From Firmicutes bacterium UBA2530 (GTDB lineage Bacteria > Bacillota > Clostridia > Tissierellales > Sedimentibacteraceae), in assembly GCA_002340985.1 (NCBI GenBank), contig DDNC01000014.1:384121-448120 (forward strand): 64,000 nucleotides of DNA. The letters are read 5' to 3'. The notes under the pieces are model-generated. The model was not told where the DNA came from. It saw only the letters and a program-made list of their open reading frames with translations, and did not search any database. Shown in pieces: positions 17,405-25,711 of this stretch; position 1 is the first letter of the stretch, and every line of letters starts with the position of its first letter. The translations under genes were made by a program, and so were the position numbers.

Positions 17405-17459
17405 AATGTATTGGCCTGAGCTTCGTATCATTATTTAGACATTCCTCCCGAAAATCTAT

Positions 17460-17625
17460 AATATCAAAAACTTTGGCAGGTCTCCTGACTTTCGGATCAT
17501 CTAATGCTTGCCTTCCCATGCATTGCACAGTGGCTGTTAAGCGATATCACCTTTCACAGTAGCGGGGGCTGTAACAGATTTTACTGTTTTCCCTATTATA
17601 ACTTTCGTTACCAAAATCTTTTCAT
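17460..17625 (-). ncRNA. Cobalamin (AdoCbl) riboswitch aptamer
   Basis: Read on the minus strand, conserved blocks appear in the right order: AATAGGGAA, then GCCCCCGCTACTGTGA, then GCCACTG, GGGAAGGC, GATGATCCGAAAGTCAG and finally the B12 box GTCAGGAGACCTGCC at about 17473-17487. The ends are approximate; closing pairing between TTTTGG and CCAAAG is plausible. The class is known to bind adenosylcobalamin and shut expression off. Here a terminator follows, so B12 should reduce transcription of all 18 genes down to cbiO. Confidence 0.96.
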
Positions 17626-17640
17626 ATTTAATTCTTCAAA

Positions 17641-17669
17641 ATTATATCACAATGAATTTAAACAGTCAA
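17641..17669 (-). promoter_or_regulatory. Sigma-A promoter of the cobalamin operon
   Basis: Minus strand TTGACT (17664-17669), 17-base spacer, TATAAT (17641-17646), with TGTGA before the -10. Transcription would start near 17634, just ahead of the riboswitch. Confidence 0.85.
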
Positions 17670-17862
17670 TTGTATCTTATAGCTCATGCTTTATTTTTAT
17701 TTTTTTTAAATAATTTCCGTATTTTTCCTTAATGAATTTAGTAATTATTTCTTGTTTTAATGAACAGTGGCGCATTTCGGACATATTATATCATTAAGAA
17801 CTGATATTCTTCTTTGGACAACAAATGATAACTAATTTAAAGGATTAAAGGGAGTATGAGAT

Positions 17863-18207
17863 ATGCTTTTTAATAGAAATTGCAATTGTGAGGAAATACG
17901 CCAGCACGTGCATCCGGTGGAAGGATTCACTCAGTTGGCAGGCGACAGATGTGAGCTGCACAAGCATTGCTTCAACTGTGTAACGGGCAAGGCAATTCCC
18001 TGCGGATGCAGCCATGTGCATGAAGTAGATTTTGCAACTGACATAGTTGACTGCCATTGCCACAGGATCTGCGGGAGAACAGGACCGGCCATACCCATTG
18101 GGTTTGGCAACCACATTCATTTAATAGAGGGTTTTACAACTTGCAATGACGGACACAGACATTGTGTAAATGTAGCAACAGGCATTGAAGAACCTATAAG
18201 ATGCTGA
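17863..18207 (+). CDS. YmaF-family His/Cys-rich repeat protein
   Basis: A 114-aa soluble protein resembling the uncharacterised YmaF family. Three imperfect repeats of about 35 residues are visible: residues 14-47 starting HVHPVEGFT, 51-80 starting HVHEVDFAT and 84-114 starting HIHLIEGFT. Each has paired HxH and later HxHC or CHCH, giving many potential metal ligands. No signal peptide or membrane segment is present. An AAAGGGAG SD lies eight bases before the ATG. It is one of only two genes on plus in the window and lies back to back with the cobalamin operon promoter. Metal binding is an inference; no function is established to my knowledge. Confidence 0.75.
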   Translation: MLFNRNCNCEEIRQHVHPVEGFTQLAGDRCELHKHCFNCVTGKAIPCGCSHVHEVDFATDIVDCHCHRICGRTGPAIPIGFGNHIHLIEGFTTCNDGHRHCVNVATGIEEPIRC

Positions 18208-18317
18208 TAGGTCGGCGGAAGGCATAAGCTTTCTGCCTTACATAAAAAAATATCTTTATATTTTGACGAAAATGATGTAAAATAACAAAAGCATAAAGAA
18301 ATTAGAAAGGGATACAG

Positions 18318-19898
18318 ATGAATAACATAGATTTAATTAATAAAAGAAGGATTTTTGGTATAATCTCGCACCCTGATGCTGGTAAGACAACACTGACGGA
18401 AAAACTTCTTCTGCACGGAGGAGCAATACGCGAAGCCGGAACAGTTAGGGCGAGAAAAAATTCAAAATTTGCAAAATCAGACTGGATGGAAATAGAAAAG
18501 CAGCGTGGAATATCTGTTACGTCCTCCGTTATGCAGTTTGAATATGACGGCAAGGTAATATCAATAATGGACACGCCCGGTCACAATGATTTCGGCGAGG
18601 ACACATACCGTATACTAACCTCTGTTGACAGTGCAGTAATGGTTATTGACGCGGCAAAAGGTATAGAAACTCAGACCAAAAAGCTGTTTCAGGTGTGCAG
18701 CATGAGAGGAATTCCAATATTTACGTTTATAAACAAGCTGGACAGAGAAGCAAAGGATCCTTTAGAATCCATGCAGGAATTGGAGGATGTGCTTGGCCTC
18801 CCCTCAGTTGCGGTTACATGGCCTATAGGCTGCGGAAAAGAATTTGAAGGTGTATATGATCGTTTGAGAAACACAATATATTTGTTCAGAAAGAACGAAG
18901 AAATACATTTAGATGATGAAAGAGTCAATTCTGACAAGCTTGAAGGTGCAATAAGCCCGGCTAATCTGAAAAATTTGAGATATGCCATGGATCTTCTTGA
19001 CGGTGCAGGAAATGAATTTGATATTGAAAAAGTGCGTCAGGGCAAACTGTCCCCTGTATTTTTTGGTTCTGCTTTAGCTGATTTCGGAGTTACGGAATTT
19101 TTGGAGCATTTCCTTCAGATGTCCCCTCCTCCGTCAGCAAGAAAGACAACAACAGGCAGTGTTGAGCCTACAGATGAAGGCTTCACCGGATTTATATTTA
19201 AGATACAGGCTAATATGGACCCAAATCACCGTGATCGACTGGCATTTCTGCGTATTTGTTCAGGTACATTCGTGAGAGGAATGAACGTTACATTGTCCAG
19301 GACAGGAAAGCAAATGAAGCTCAGCCAGTCAACACATCTTATGGCCAATGAGCGCGAAACGGTTGATACTGCATATGCCGGAGATGTAATAGGTATATAT
19401 GACTCAGGAAATTTCCAGATTGGAGATACGCTGACAAACGGTAAAGAAAAATTATTTTTTGAGCCACTTCCTACGTTCCCTCCTGAATTATTCAGTAGAG
19501 TAAGCGCCAAAAACTCTCTTAAGGGCAAGAATTTTCAAAAAGGTGTAGAGCAATTGGCTCAGGAAGGTGCAATTCAGGTATACAGAAACGAATACAACGA
19601 GGTTATTTTAGGTGCCGTTGGTGTGCTGCAGTTTGAGGTGTTTGAGTATCGCCTGACAAATGAATACAACACGGATATAAGAATGGAAAGTATGGATTTT
19701 TCGGTGGCACGCTGGGTTAAAACAGATAATCCGGAAGGCTTAAAAAAATATCAGAATTCAAGATGCATGCTGGTATTTGACCACTACGACAGACCTGTTC
19801 TGCTATTTACCAATTCATATGCATTAAAAAGCTTCCAGGAAAGAAATGAAGATGTGGTGCTGATTGAGGCACTTGAAGTGGAACAACACGAATTATAA
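18318..19898 (+). CDS. prfC: Peptide chain release factor 3
   Basis: Translational GTPase that recycles RF1/RF2 from the ribosome, 526 aa as expected. G1 is SHPDAGKTTLTEKLL, the switch I region is WMEIEKQRGISVTSSV, G3 is DTPGHNDF and G4 is NKLDREA. Domains II and III follow, with HLMANERETVDTAYAGD as an RF3-typical stretch. An AGAAAGG SD precedes the ATG. It stands alone on plus and ends at a bidirectional terminator shared with telA. Confidence 0.96.
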   Translation: MNNIDLINKRRIFGIISHPDAGKTTLTEKLLLHGGAIREAGTVRARKNSKFAKSDWMEIEKQRGISVTSSVMQFEYDGKVISIMDTPGHNDFGEDTYRILTSVDSAVMVIDAAKGIETQTKKLFQVCSMRGIPIFTFINKLDREAKDPLESMQELEDVLGLPSVAVTWPIGCGKEFEGVYDRLRNTIYLFRKNEEIHLDDERVNSDKLEGAISPANLKNLRYAMDLLDGAGNEFDIEKVRQGKLSPVFFGSALADFGVTEFLEHFLQMSPPPSARKTTTGSVEPTDEGFTGFIFKIQANMDPNHRDRLAFLRICSGTFVRGMNVTLSRTGKQMKLSQSTHLMANERETVDTAYAGDVIGIYDSGNFQIGDTLTNGKEKLFFEPLPTFPPELFSRVSAKNSLKGKNFQKGVEQLAQEGAIQVYRNEYNEVILGAVGVLQFEVFEYRLTNEYNTDIRMESMDFSVARWVKTDNPEGLKKYQNSRCMLVFDHYDRPVLLFTNSYALKSFQERNEDVVLIEALEVEQHEL

Positions 19899-19906
19899 GA
19901 AATAAC

Positions 19907-19935
19907 AATGGCGGTTAAATTATTTAACCGCCATT
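19907..19935. terminator. Bidirectional terminator between prfC and telA
   Basis: Perfect 13-bp stem AATGGCGGTTAAA/TTTAACCGCCATT with a three-base loop between two convergent genes. Confidence 0.85.
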
Positions 19936-19946
19936 ATATTATTGTA

Positions 19947-21053
19947 TTATCTAACTGACATGAGAGTCTGCTTCAGCTCTGTTTCTATATTGGCAAGCTC
20001 AACTTCTGCAGCCAATCTTTCTTCCTTGCCTTTTCTCTGTATTTCCAGTACTCCGTTGATAGTTTCAATTAAGTCCTGATTTACCTTCTTGATTGTTTCC
20101 ATGGATACTATTCCGCGTTCACTTTCCTTGGCCACATCAAGAGTTCCGGTTTTGAGCATCTCAGAATTTTTCTTAAGAAGCTCATTCGTCATATCTGTAA
20201 CCTTTGTCTGGGCTTCGAGAGCTGCCTTTGCATTGGCAAGTCCCAGGGAAATCACCATTTGATTTTTCCATAGAGGAATTGAATTTACAATTGAAGATTG
20301 TATTTTATCAGCCAGTTGAGCATCATTATTCTGTATTAAGCGTATTTGCGGCCCCATTTGAAGAGATATCTGCCTGCTCAATTGCAGATCATAAACTTTC
20401 TTCTCAAATCTGTTGACTGCATTCATCAAATCATTCAGCTTCTGAGCTTCTGCCTCATCTCCTGATTTAACAGCTTGCTCCCTGAGTGCGGGTATCACAT
20501 TTTCATTCAGTTCCTTTATTTTTTCCTTGCCCGCAACTATGTACATAGTTAGCTCTTTAAAATATGCCAGGTTTGTTTTGTACATTTCGTCATACATTGC
20601 TATATCCTTTAGCATTGTATGCCTGTGAGACTGCAGTGTATTGGTTATTTTATCAATATTGACCTCCACATCGCTGTACCTTGCAACCAGCTTGTCAATT
20701 TCATTTTTAGCTTTCCCGAATAAGTTCCCGAAAAGTCCCTTGTTTTCACTTACGGCATCGAAGTTTTTTATGGTTACAACAAGATCAGATAGAAGTTTTC
20801 CTGCTTCGCCTGAATCTTTGGTTTTAACATTCTGCAGCGTATCATCGGCAAACTTTGCAAGCTTTGTTTGAGCACCAGAGCCGTAGGTAACTATTGAGTT
20901 GCTGTCGGTTACATCAATTTTACTCACAAAATCTAAAACCTGGGTTTGTTCTTCGGGTGTCAGAGATGCTAAGCTTACATTGTTTTCACCTTCGTTGACT
21001 TTTTCTGTGGCTTCCTGTGTATCTTCTCCAAAGTTTAATTTAATTTCTTCCAT
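19947..21053 (-). CDS. telA: TelA-family toxic anion resistance protein
   Basis: A 368-aa cytoplasmic, mostly alpha-helical protein of the TelA/KlaA family linked to tellurite and other stress resistance. The middle of the protein (about residues 130-300) is the family core, with MYDEMYKTNLAYFKELTMYI and QISLQMGPQIRLIQNNDAQL. Strong coiled-coil character appears after about residue 280. It is the last gene of a four-gene operon with two solute-binding-like proteins and an XpaC-like protein. The mechanism of TelA is unknown. The operon suggests a role at or across the membrane and not simple tellurite detoxification. Confidence 0.88.
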   Translation of the reverse strand: MEEIKLNFGEDTQEATEKVNEGENNVSLASLTPEEQTQVLDFVSKIDVTDSNSIVTYGSGAQTKLAKFADDTLQNVKTKDSGEAGKLLSDLVVTIKNFDAVSENKGLFGNLFGKAKNEIDKLVARYSDVEVNIDKITNTLQSHRHTMLKDIAMYDEMYKTNLAYFKELTMYIVAGKEKIKELNENVIPALREQAVKSGDEAEAQKLNDLMNAVNRFEKKVYDLQLSRQISLQMGPQIRLIQNNDAQLADKIQSSIVNSIPLWKNQMVISLGLANAKAALEAQTKVTDMTNELLKKNSEMLKTGTLDVAKESERGIVSMETIKKVNQDLIETINGVLEIQRKGKEERLAAEVELANIETELKQTLMSVR

Positions 21054-21094
21054 GGGTAGTCTCCTTTATATATTTGAAATTAATTTCTCAATTT

Positions 21095-22195
21095 TTAATT
21101 TTTCAATGCTTCAATTATTTCATCATAAATTTCCTTTTGCAGACCTTTTGTTACGGAGGTTATTTCCTGAGGTATACCAAGCACTGGAACTGACTTGACA
21201 TCATACTCTCCTCCCACAACTCCTGTTCTGAATCCATATTTCTCCCATGCTATTTTTTGAATTTCCGGATCTGTCAGCGCATCTACATAGGATGTCCCCG
21301 CATCTGTAAAGCTCATTATGCAATGAGAATTCCATATTGTTGGGTTAGGGTACAAAATACGTATTTTCTCTTTTACCTTGCTGAATCCGTCTGGATTGCT
21401 GTTTGCAAAATCTATTATGGATTTCTCATAATCAACTATCATGGGATATGCACCCTTGCCCATTCGAAGATATAAATCAAACAAATCAGCAGGTGTATTG
21501 TTCATAAATCCCGAGAGCTTGTAGAAATCCTTAAGCTTTGGAAGCACATTATCAATATTGCTTTCGTCCACATATCCTTCATTCATGATTGATGCCAGGA
21601 GTCCGTAGTATGTTGCTCCCGGAGAAGATGTTACAGGGTCCGTACTTGCAATATTAATCTTGCCATAAATATCCTTTATACCTATGTCGGACCACTTCGT
21701 ATTATTTTCTATATATGACAGGACTGCGGGCATATCGGCAATGTAGTATGTATCACCGGATTTTTCAACTATCCCTTTTGACATAAGCACATCGCATATG
21801 CTGTCCCAGCTGTATACTACTATTGGAGTGGACAATACAATCTGAGATTTTAAAACCCTCTGCCTCGGTGCTTCTCCCTGTGCTGCGGGCTTTTTGTAGT
21901 ATTCATAAAATCTTTCATCGCTGAAAAATACAAAATCATAGCTTTGTTTTTCATTTGTTTCTATTGGGTCCTTAATGAGCTTGTTGTTGCTCCAGTTGTC
22001 AACCTTGAGATTTATATTGTATTTATCATGCAGGATTGCCAACACATCGGGGTCTGCAAGAAAATTTTCCTTTCCTCCACCTACCGCCCCGGTAACTGTT
22101 ATTGCCGTATTTTTAGGCTTTGCCATGGATGATGCCGCAATTCCGATGGCAATAACTACAATAAAAGCAATAACTCCGCCTAATATTTTTTTCAT
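21095..22195 (-). CDS. Membrane-anchored solute-binding-like protein of the telA operon
   Basis: A 366-aa protein with one N-terminal hydrophobic segment (residues 4-25), either a signal anchor or an uncleaved signal peptide. No lipobox Cys is visible. The rest resembles a type II extracellular solute-binding fold. The stretch TDPVTSSPGATYYGLLASI and the later YPMIVDYEKSIIDF line up with PSVTQTNSGASAYIGFL and DALVNYESSLIELN of the VWA lipoprotein two genes upstream. The two proteins therefore share this module. No transporter permease lies nearby. Overlaps the xpaC-like stop as ATGA. Ligand unknown. Confidence 0.7.
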   Translation of the reverse strand: MKKILGGVIAFIVVIAIGIAASSMAKPKNTAITVTGAVGGGKENFLADPDVLAILHDKYNINLKVDNWSNNKLIKDPIETNEKQSYDFVFFSDERFYEYYKKPAAQGEAPRQRVLKSQIVLSTPIVVYSWDSICDVLMSKGIVEKSGDTYYIADMPAVLSYIENNTKWSDIGIKDIYGKINIASTDPVTSSPGATYYGLLASIMNEGYVDESNIDNVLPKLKDFYKLSGFMNNTPADLFDLYLRMGKGAYPMIVDYEKSIIDFANSNPDGFSKVKEKIRILYPNPTIWNSHCIMSFTDAGTSYVDALTDPEIQKIAWEKYGFRTGVVGGEYDVKSVPVLGIPQEITSVTKGLQKEIYDEIIEALKN

Positions 22196-22830
22196 TTATT
22201 CAAACCTCCCATGAAATCCTTGTTGTCCACAAGGCCTTCTGATTTAAATATGGCTGTCATAGCAGCCATTTCAGCGTTGCTGTCCAAGACATCCTTGGAA
22301 AAAAGACTGTCGTACTTTCTTTCAAATGCATCTGATATCTGATTTAAAAATGTGTAAAATTGATCTGCAAACTTCTTGGCTTCATCTGTCCTGAAAGATC
22401 CTGATGCTAAATTTTCATATGTATCTACAATATTCATCAGTCCCGGCAAGTAGTAAGAGGAAAAATCATTGAGCTTAGAATGCAGTGAGTGGTCCTCTTC
22501 CAGTGCTCCGAGAATTTTCGAACAGCTTTTGTGAATTGATCTAAGCAGCTCCGTGATACCTTTGTCTATATTCATTTTCATTAATGAGGAAATGTAACGC
22601 TCAAGCCTGGAAGAATGCTCCAAAATCGACTCTTTAATTTTCTGGTATTCGTCTGCATCACTGTTCAGATGTATTTTCAGTTTCTTTTCTTTTTCAAAAG
22701 ATCTAATTGTTAAATAAGCTATTCCGAAACATGCCGCAGCACATGCTGCCGATATTAAAATGTTTCTTCCCGCAAGCCAGACAGTCAGGAATACCAAGGC
22801 TGAAACAATACCGAGAAATATTTCTTTCAT
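22192..22830 (-). CDS. XpaC-like membrane protein
   Basis: A 212-aa protein with two close N-terminal hydrophobic helices (about residues 4-40, separated by AGRN) and a long charged, helical cytoplasmic domain. The size and layout resemble the XpaC family (named for 5-bromo-4-chloroindolyl phosphate hydrolysis), which is often found beside telA. No catalytic motif is apparent, and the historical name should not be taken as enzyme function. It is translationally coupled to the downstream binding-protein gene. Assignment rests on layout and neighbourhood more than on a sharp motif. Confidence 0.65.
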   Translation of the reverse strand: MKEIFLGIVSALVFLTVWLAGRNILISAACAAACFGIAYLTIRSFEKEKKLKIHLNSDADEYQKIKESILEHSSRLERYISSLMKMNIDKGITELLRSIHKSCSKILGALEEDHSLHSKLNDFSSYYLPGLMNIVDTYENLASGSFRTDEAKKFADQFYTFLNQISDAFERKYDSLFSKDVLDSNAEMAAMTAIFKSEGLVDNKDFMGGLNK

Positions 22831-22844
22831 TATGATTCTCCATT

Positions 22845-24383
22845 CTAATTATAAGCTCGTATTTCTTTAAAAGCATTGATAAGGTCTGTTCTTCCGTCAA
22901 AGGTCCTGCCGTTTGTCAGCCTGCTGATTTCATCCAGCTGCTCAGGGTTTGCATCTCCGAACATAATAGAAAATACAGGTATGTCAAATTCTCTATTTTC
23001 AAATCTCCCGTTGGATTCACCATCAGTCATCAGCACGATTGATTTAGTATATGTATCTGAGTCAAAGTCTGACAATATATCACGAGCCAGCTCCACCGGC
23101 TTGTATATGTCTGTTCCGCCGTTTACTTCCGTGCTTTTTATTTTTGAAATCAAAGGTTCAGTATCAGTCCCGGATTCCGTAGAATCAACCCAGATAGGTT
23201 CTGCTTCAAAAGGAATTACGAATATTTCGTCATGTTGAGCAAACTGTATAAGATCCTTTGATGCTTCATTTGCGTTCAATATTTTTTCCATTGCGGCCAA
23301 TAACTGCCTGTTCCCAACTCCGTACATGCTTCCCGAATAATCAAGGCAAAAAACTACGGCAGACGGTTTTCTGAACATATCCTGATAAAGTGCCAGTGAT
23401 TTTTTTATAACATCCCCGGCGGGATATTTAATTGGAGAAATATAAGAGTTTTTATTAATTCCGTAAGATTCCTTGAAAACTTCTTCGTTTTCCACCAATC
23501 CACCATAAGAAGTTCTCCTTCCCATGCTCTCAAGCTTTTTCTGGGTATCCTTTGATAAAAGGAAGTCCTGCAGGAGCTTGAAATTTTTCAGCTTATTTTC
23601 GTTGTTGTTGTCCACATAGGCAAAGGGACTGTCCGATACAGATACGCCATCCGAGGGATATATGAACATCAGAGGTTCCTTATTGCTTTTTATAAGCCGA
23701 TTGTTCAGCTCTATGAGCGAAGATTCATAATTCACAAGCGCATCATAATCGCCGGAATTGAATATGTCTATTAAGTACTCGTCATTTCCGGAATTTCTTG
23801 CCACGCCCTTAAACAGCTTTTTAAGGCTTTCATGAAGCGCTTCAGAATTGAGGTCTTCTTCCGTCAATACCGGAGGATTGCCGGCAAGACAGTTTAAAAA
23901 TCCGATGTAAGCTGAAGCTCCGCTGTTTGTTTGTGTAACAGAAGGCATCAAAAACTTTAAATGTCCGGCCTCAACTGCTGATACCAAATCACTTACAACC
24001 GTATCTCTGCTGAAGCCAAGACTGTCATACTTGGCCTTTTTCACCGCAAATATTACAGGATTAACGGATATGGATTTGGAATTTTTTAATACAGAGCTTG
24101 ATATGGAAGCATTCCATATGCTGTTTGATGACCAGACTGCATCATAGCTTCTCTGATTTGCCTGCAGCATGTACGGAATGTTCAGTGAGCCTGTGTATAC
24201 AAACCTTAAATCTATTTTATTTTTGGAGGCAAATTCCATGAGCAGCGGTTCTAAATCCTCATTTTCACTGCTGGACAGGACAGTGAAGGGTTCATTGTCC
24301 GCAGTATTGCCGCCGGAGGTACAGGAGCACAATGAATACAATGAAGCTACTAACAGCAATACTATTAGTATTTTTTTATACAA
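22845..24383 (-). CDS. Lipoprotein with solute-binding and VWA domains
   Basis: About 512 aa and first gene of the telA operon. A signal peptide ends at lipobox LCSC. An extracellular solute-binding-like domain follows (to about residue 320), and a C-terminal von Willebrand A domain starts at KPSAVVFCLDYSGSM. The VWA metal site is complete: DYSGS, the threonine in NGGTDIY and the aspartate in LMTDGES. I place the start at TTG 24381-24383, eight bases after GGAG. A TTG five codons upstream overlaps that SD. Fusion of a binding domain and VWA suggests a surface ligand sensor or adhesion scaffold; function is not known. Confidence 0.78.
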   Translation of the reverse strand: MYKKILIVLLLVASLYSLCSCTSGGNTADNEPFTVLSSSENEDLEPLLMEFASKNKIDLRFVYTGSLNIPYMLQANQRSYDAVWSSNSIWNASISSSVLKNSKSISVNPVIFAVKKAKYDSLGFSRDTVVSDLVSAVEAGHLKFLMPSVTQTNSGASAYIGFLNCLAGNPPVLTEEDLNSEALHESLKKLFKGVARNSGNDEYLIDIFNSGDYDALVNYESSLIELNNRLIKSNKEPLMFIYPSDGVSVSDSPFAYVDNNNENKLKNFKLLQDFLLSKDTQKKLESMGRRTSYGGLVENEEVFKESYGINKNSYISPIKYPAGDVIKKSLALYQDMFRKPSAVVFCLDYSGSMYGVGNRQLLAAMEKILNANEASKDLIQFAQHDEIFVIPFEAEPIWVDSTESGTDTEPLISKIKSTEVNGGTDIYKPVELARDILSDFDSDTYTKSIVLMTDGESNGRFENREFDIPVFSIMFGDANPEQLDEISRLTNGRTFDGRTDLINAFKEIRAYN

Positions 24384-24417
24384 GACTATCACTCCCAATC
24401 TTTATATCTTTTCCTAC

Positions 24418-24426
24418 ATTATAGCA
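24418..24426 (-). promoter_or_regulatory. Extended -10 promoter of the VWA-xpaC-telA operon
   Basis: Minus strand TGCTATAAT, a consensus -10 (24418-24423) with the TG extension. No good -35 is seen. It lies about 35 bases before the TTG start. Confidence 0.65.
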
Positions 24427-24476
24427 TACGCAAGAAAATATTCATAATAAAAAATAAGCCTTTTGATATAAGAAAT

Positions 24477-24508
24477 GCAAAAAACACAGGCGTGTTTACC
24501 TGTGTTTT
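24477..24508 (-). terminator. Terminator of the TDT transporter gene
   Basis: Stem AAAACACAGG/CCTGTGTTTT (24481-24490, 24499-24508) with an eight-base loop, then a run of six T on the minus strand; 16 bases after the stop. Confidence 0.85.
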
Positions 24509-24524
24509 CTATATATGCGGTCAC

Positions 24525-25457
24525 TTAAGCTTGCATAGGTGCTTCTTTTGCTGTAAGAAATTGCATGTATCTGTATAAAACATATAATACAATTGCAACA
24601 GCTGCTGCTTCCTGGAATTTCACAAGGTATTTCAACCATGATACGGGGTTACCCGATTTGGACAAAAATCCGCTCATAAGCTTCATTGCAATGCCGCTGA
24701 TTACTAAAGGGAAGGTAAATCCTGAATAGCTTGGATAAAATTTAAGCTTTAAAAGCTTAGGGAGCATTATTATGGCATAAATGTACATGATTATGGACAT
24801 TGCTGCCAAAAACCACATTATTGACATATTTTTTTCCGCAAAGGAGTTAATGTATCCTGCAAGCAAGAGGCTGGCAGGTGCCGCAAAAATAATTAAGGTA
24901 GGTGAAGCCGGTTCTGGCATTTCTTTTACTTTTAATGTTCTGTACAGCACAATAGGCAGCAGAACAATGTATGATCCAAATCCGAACCAGAAAATAATCT
25001 GTCCGGCAGTATTCATTTTAAATGCCGGAGCCGTGACACTTGCTACCACAATACCTACATAAACAATAAACCAGGATGGAAATACCTGTTTTATTTTAAA
25101 ACTTAAAACAAACTTTTTACTGAACCAAAAAATCATCAATATATGAGCAATCAGTCCCACAACCCACATGATGAATGCCACAATCGAAGATACAGGCTTT
25201 AAATAAGATGCCAAAAGCATTGCGGCCATTGACAGTGTCGGAAATACGCTTGCTACAACAGGGTTTTGGAGACTCTCCTTCACCCCTGCCGTGTATTTTA
25301 CCATTTTTACAATCATTAAAATAAAAAGTGCTGCAGAAATAATTCCGAAAATACTTCGATATATCTCTCCGTAGGATTGTACCAAATTTCCTGCTGCAGC
25401 TAATCCCAGTATAAGCCCTGATATGGGGACGGGATATTTTTTTAGTATTGCGTTCAT
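24525..25457 (-). CDS. TDT (TehA-like) family transporter
   Basis: A 310-aa polytopic membrane protein with about ten hydrophobic helices and short loops. It fits the tellurite-resistance/dicarboxylate transporter family (TehA, SLAC1-type channels). FGFGSYIVLLPIVLYRTL and APASLLLAGYINSF near residue 190 are the most family-like pieces. It is a single-gene unit with GGAGG six bases before ATG 25457, its own promoter and a terminator. Its position beside the telA operon is notable because both families carry tellurite-resistance names. Substrate may equally be a small organic acid or sulfite. Confidence 0.8.
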   Translation of the reverse strand: MNAILKKYPVPISGLILGLAAAGNLVQSYGEIYRSIFGIISAALFILMIVKMVKYTAGVKESLQNPVVASVFPTLSMAAMLLASYLKPVSSIVAFIMWVVGLIAHILMIFWFSKKFVLSFKIKQVFPSWFIVYVGIVVASVTAPAFKMNTAGQIIFWFGFGSYIVLLPIVLYRTLKVKEMPEPASPTLIIFAAPASLLLAGYINSFAEKNMSIMWFLAAMSIIMYIYAIIMLPKLLKLKFYPSYSGFTFPLVISGIAMKLMSGFLSKSGNPVSWLKYLVKFQEAAAVAIVLYVLYRYMQFLTAKEAPMQA

Positions 25458-25488
25458 TTTTACCTCCAGGTAATAAATTAAGTAATTA

Positions 25489-25497
25489 ATTATAGCA
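25489..25497 (-). promoter_or_regulatory. Extended -10 promoter of the TDT gene
   Basis: Minus strand TGCTATAAT (-10 at 25489-25494) preceded by ATA. The wider 11-mer TATGCTATAAT is identical to the one before the neighbouring telA operon. Confidence 0.6.
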
Positions 25498-25671
25498 TAT
25501 AATTTAATTTGTATTCATCAATAAAAATTATACCTAATCAAGAATGTATGAAATTAATTCATTGGAAATTCGGCAATAGACAAGTTATAATCAATAGGCA
25601 ATAAGTATAACTACGGCAATATGGGTTACTGATGAATTCATAAAGTACGGTATGGTTCATGTTGAATAAGT

Positions 25672-25697
25672 AAAAAAAACCAGGGATACTGGTTTTT
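25672..25697 (-). terminator. Terminator of the activase cluster
   Basis: Stem AAAAACCAG/CTGGTTTTT (25675-25683, 25689-25697), five-base loop, T-run on the minus strand. Apart from this, the stretch 25498-25671 shows nothing recognisable. Confidence 0.85.
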
Positions 25698-25711
25698 ATT
25701 TTACTTATTTG

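Noticed and set aside
18208..18317. Terminator between the ymaF-like gene and prfC
   Set aside because: A weak GGCGGAA/TTCTGCC pairing exists but no T-run follows; evidence is too thin.
25522..25671. Small coding gene in the gap before the TDT transporter
   Set aside because: No frame has a start with an SD, and the sequence shows no coding pattern.
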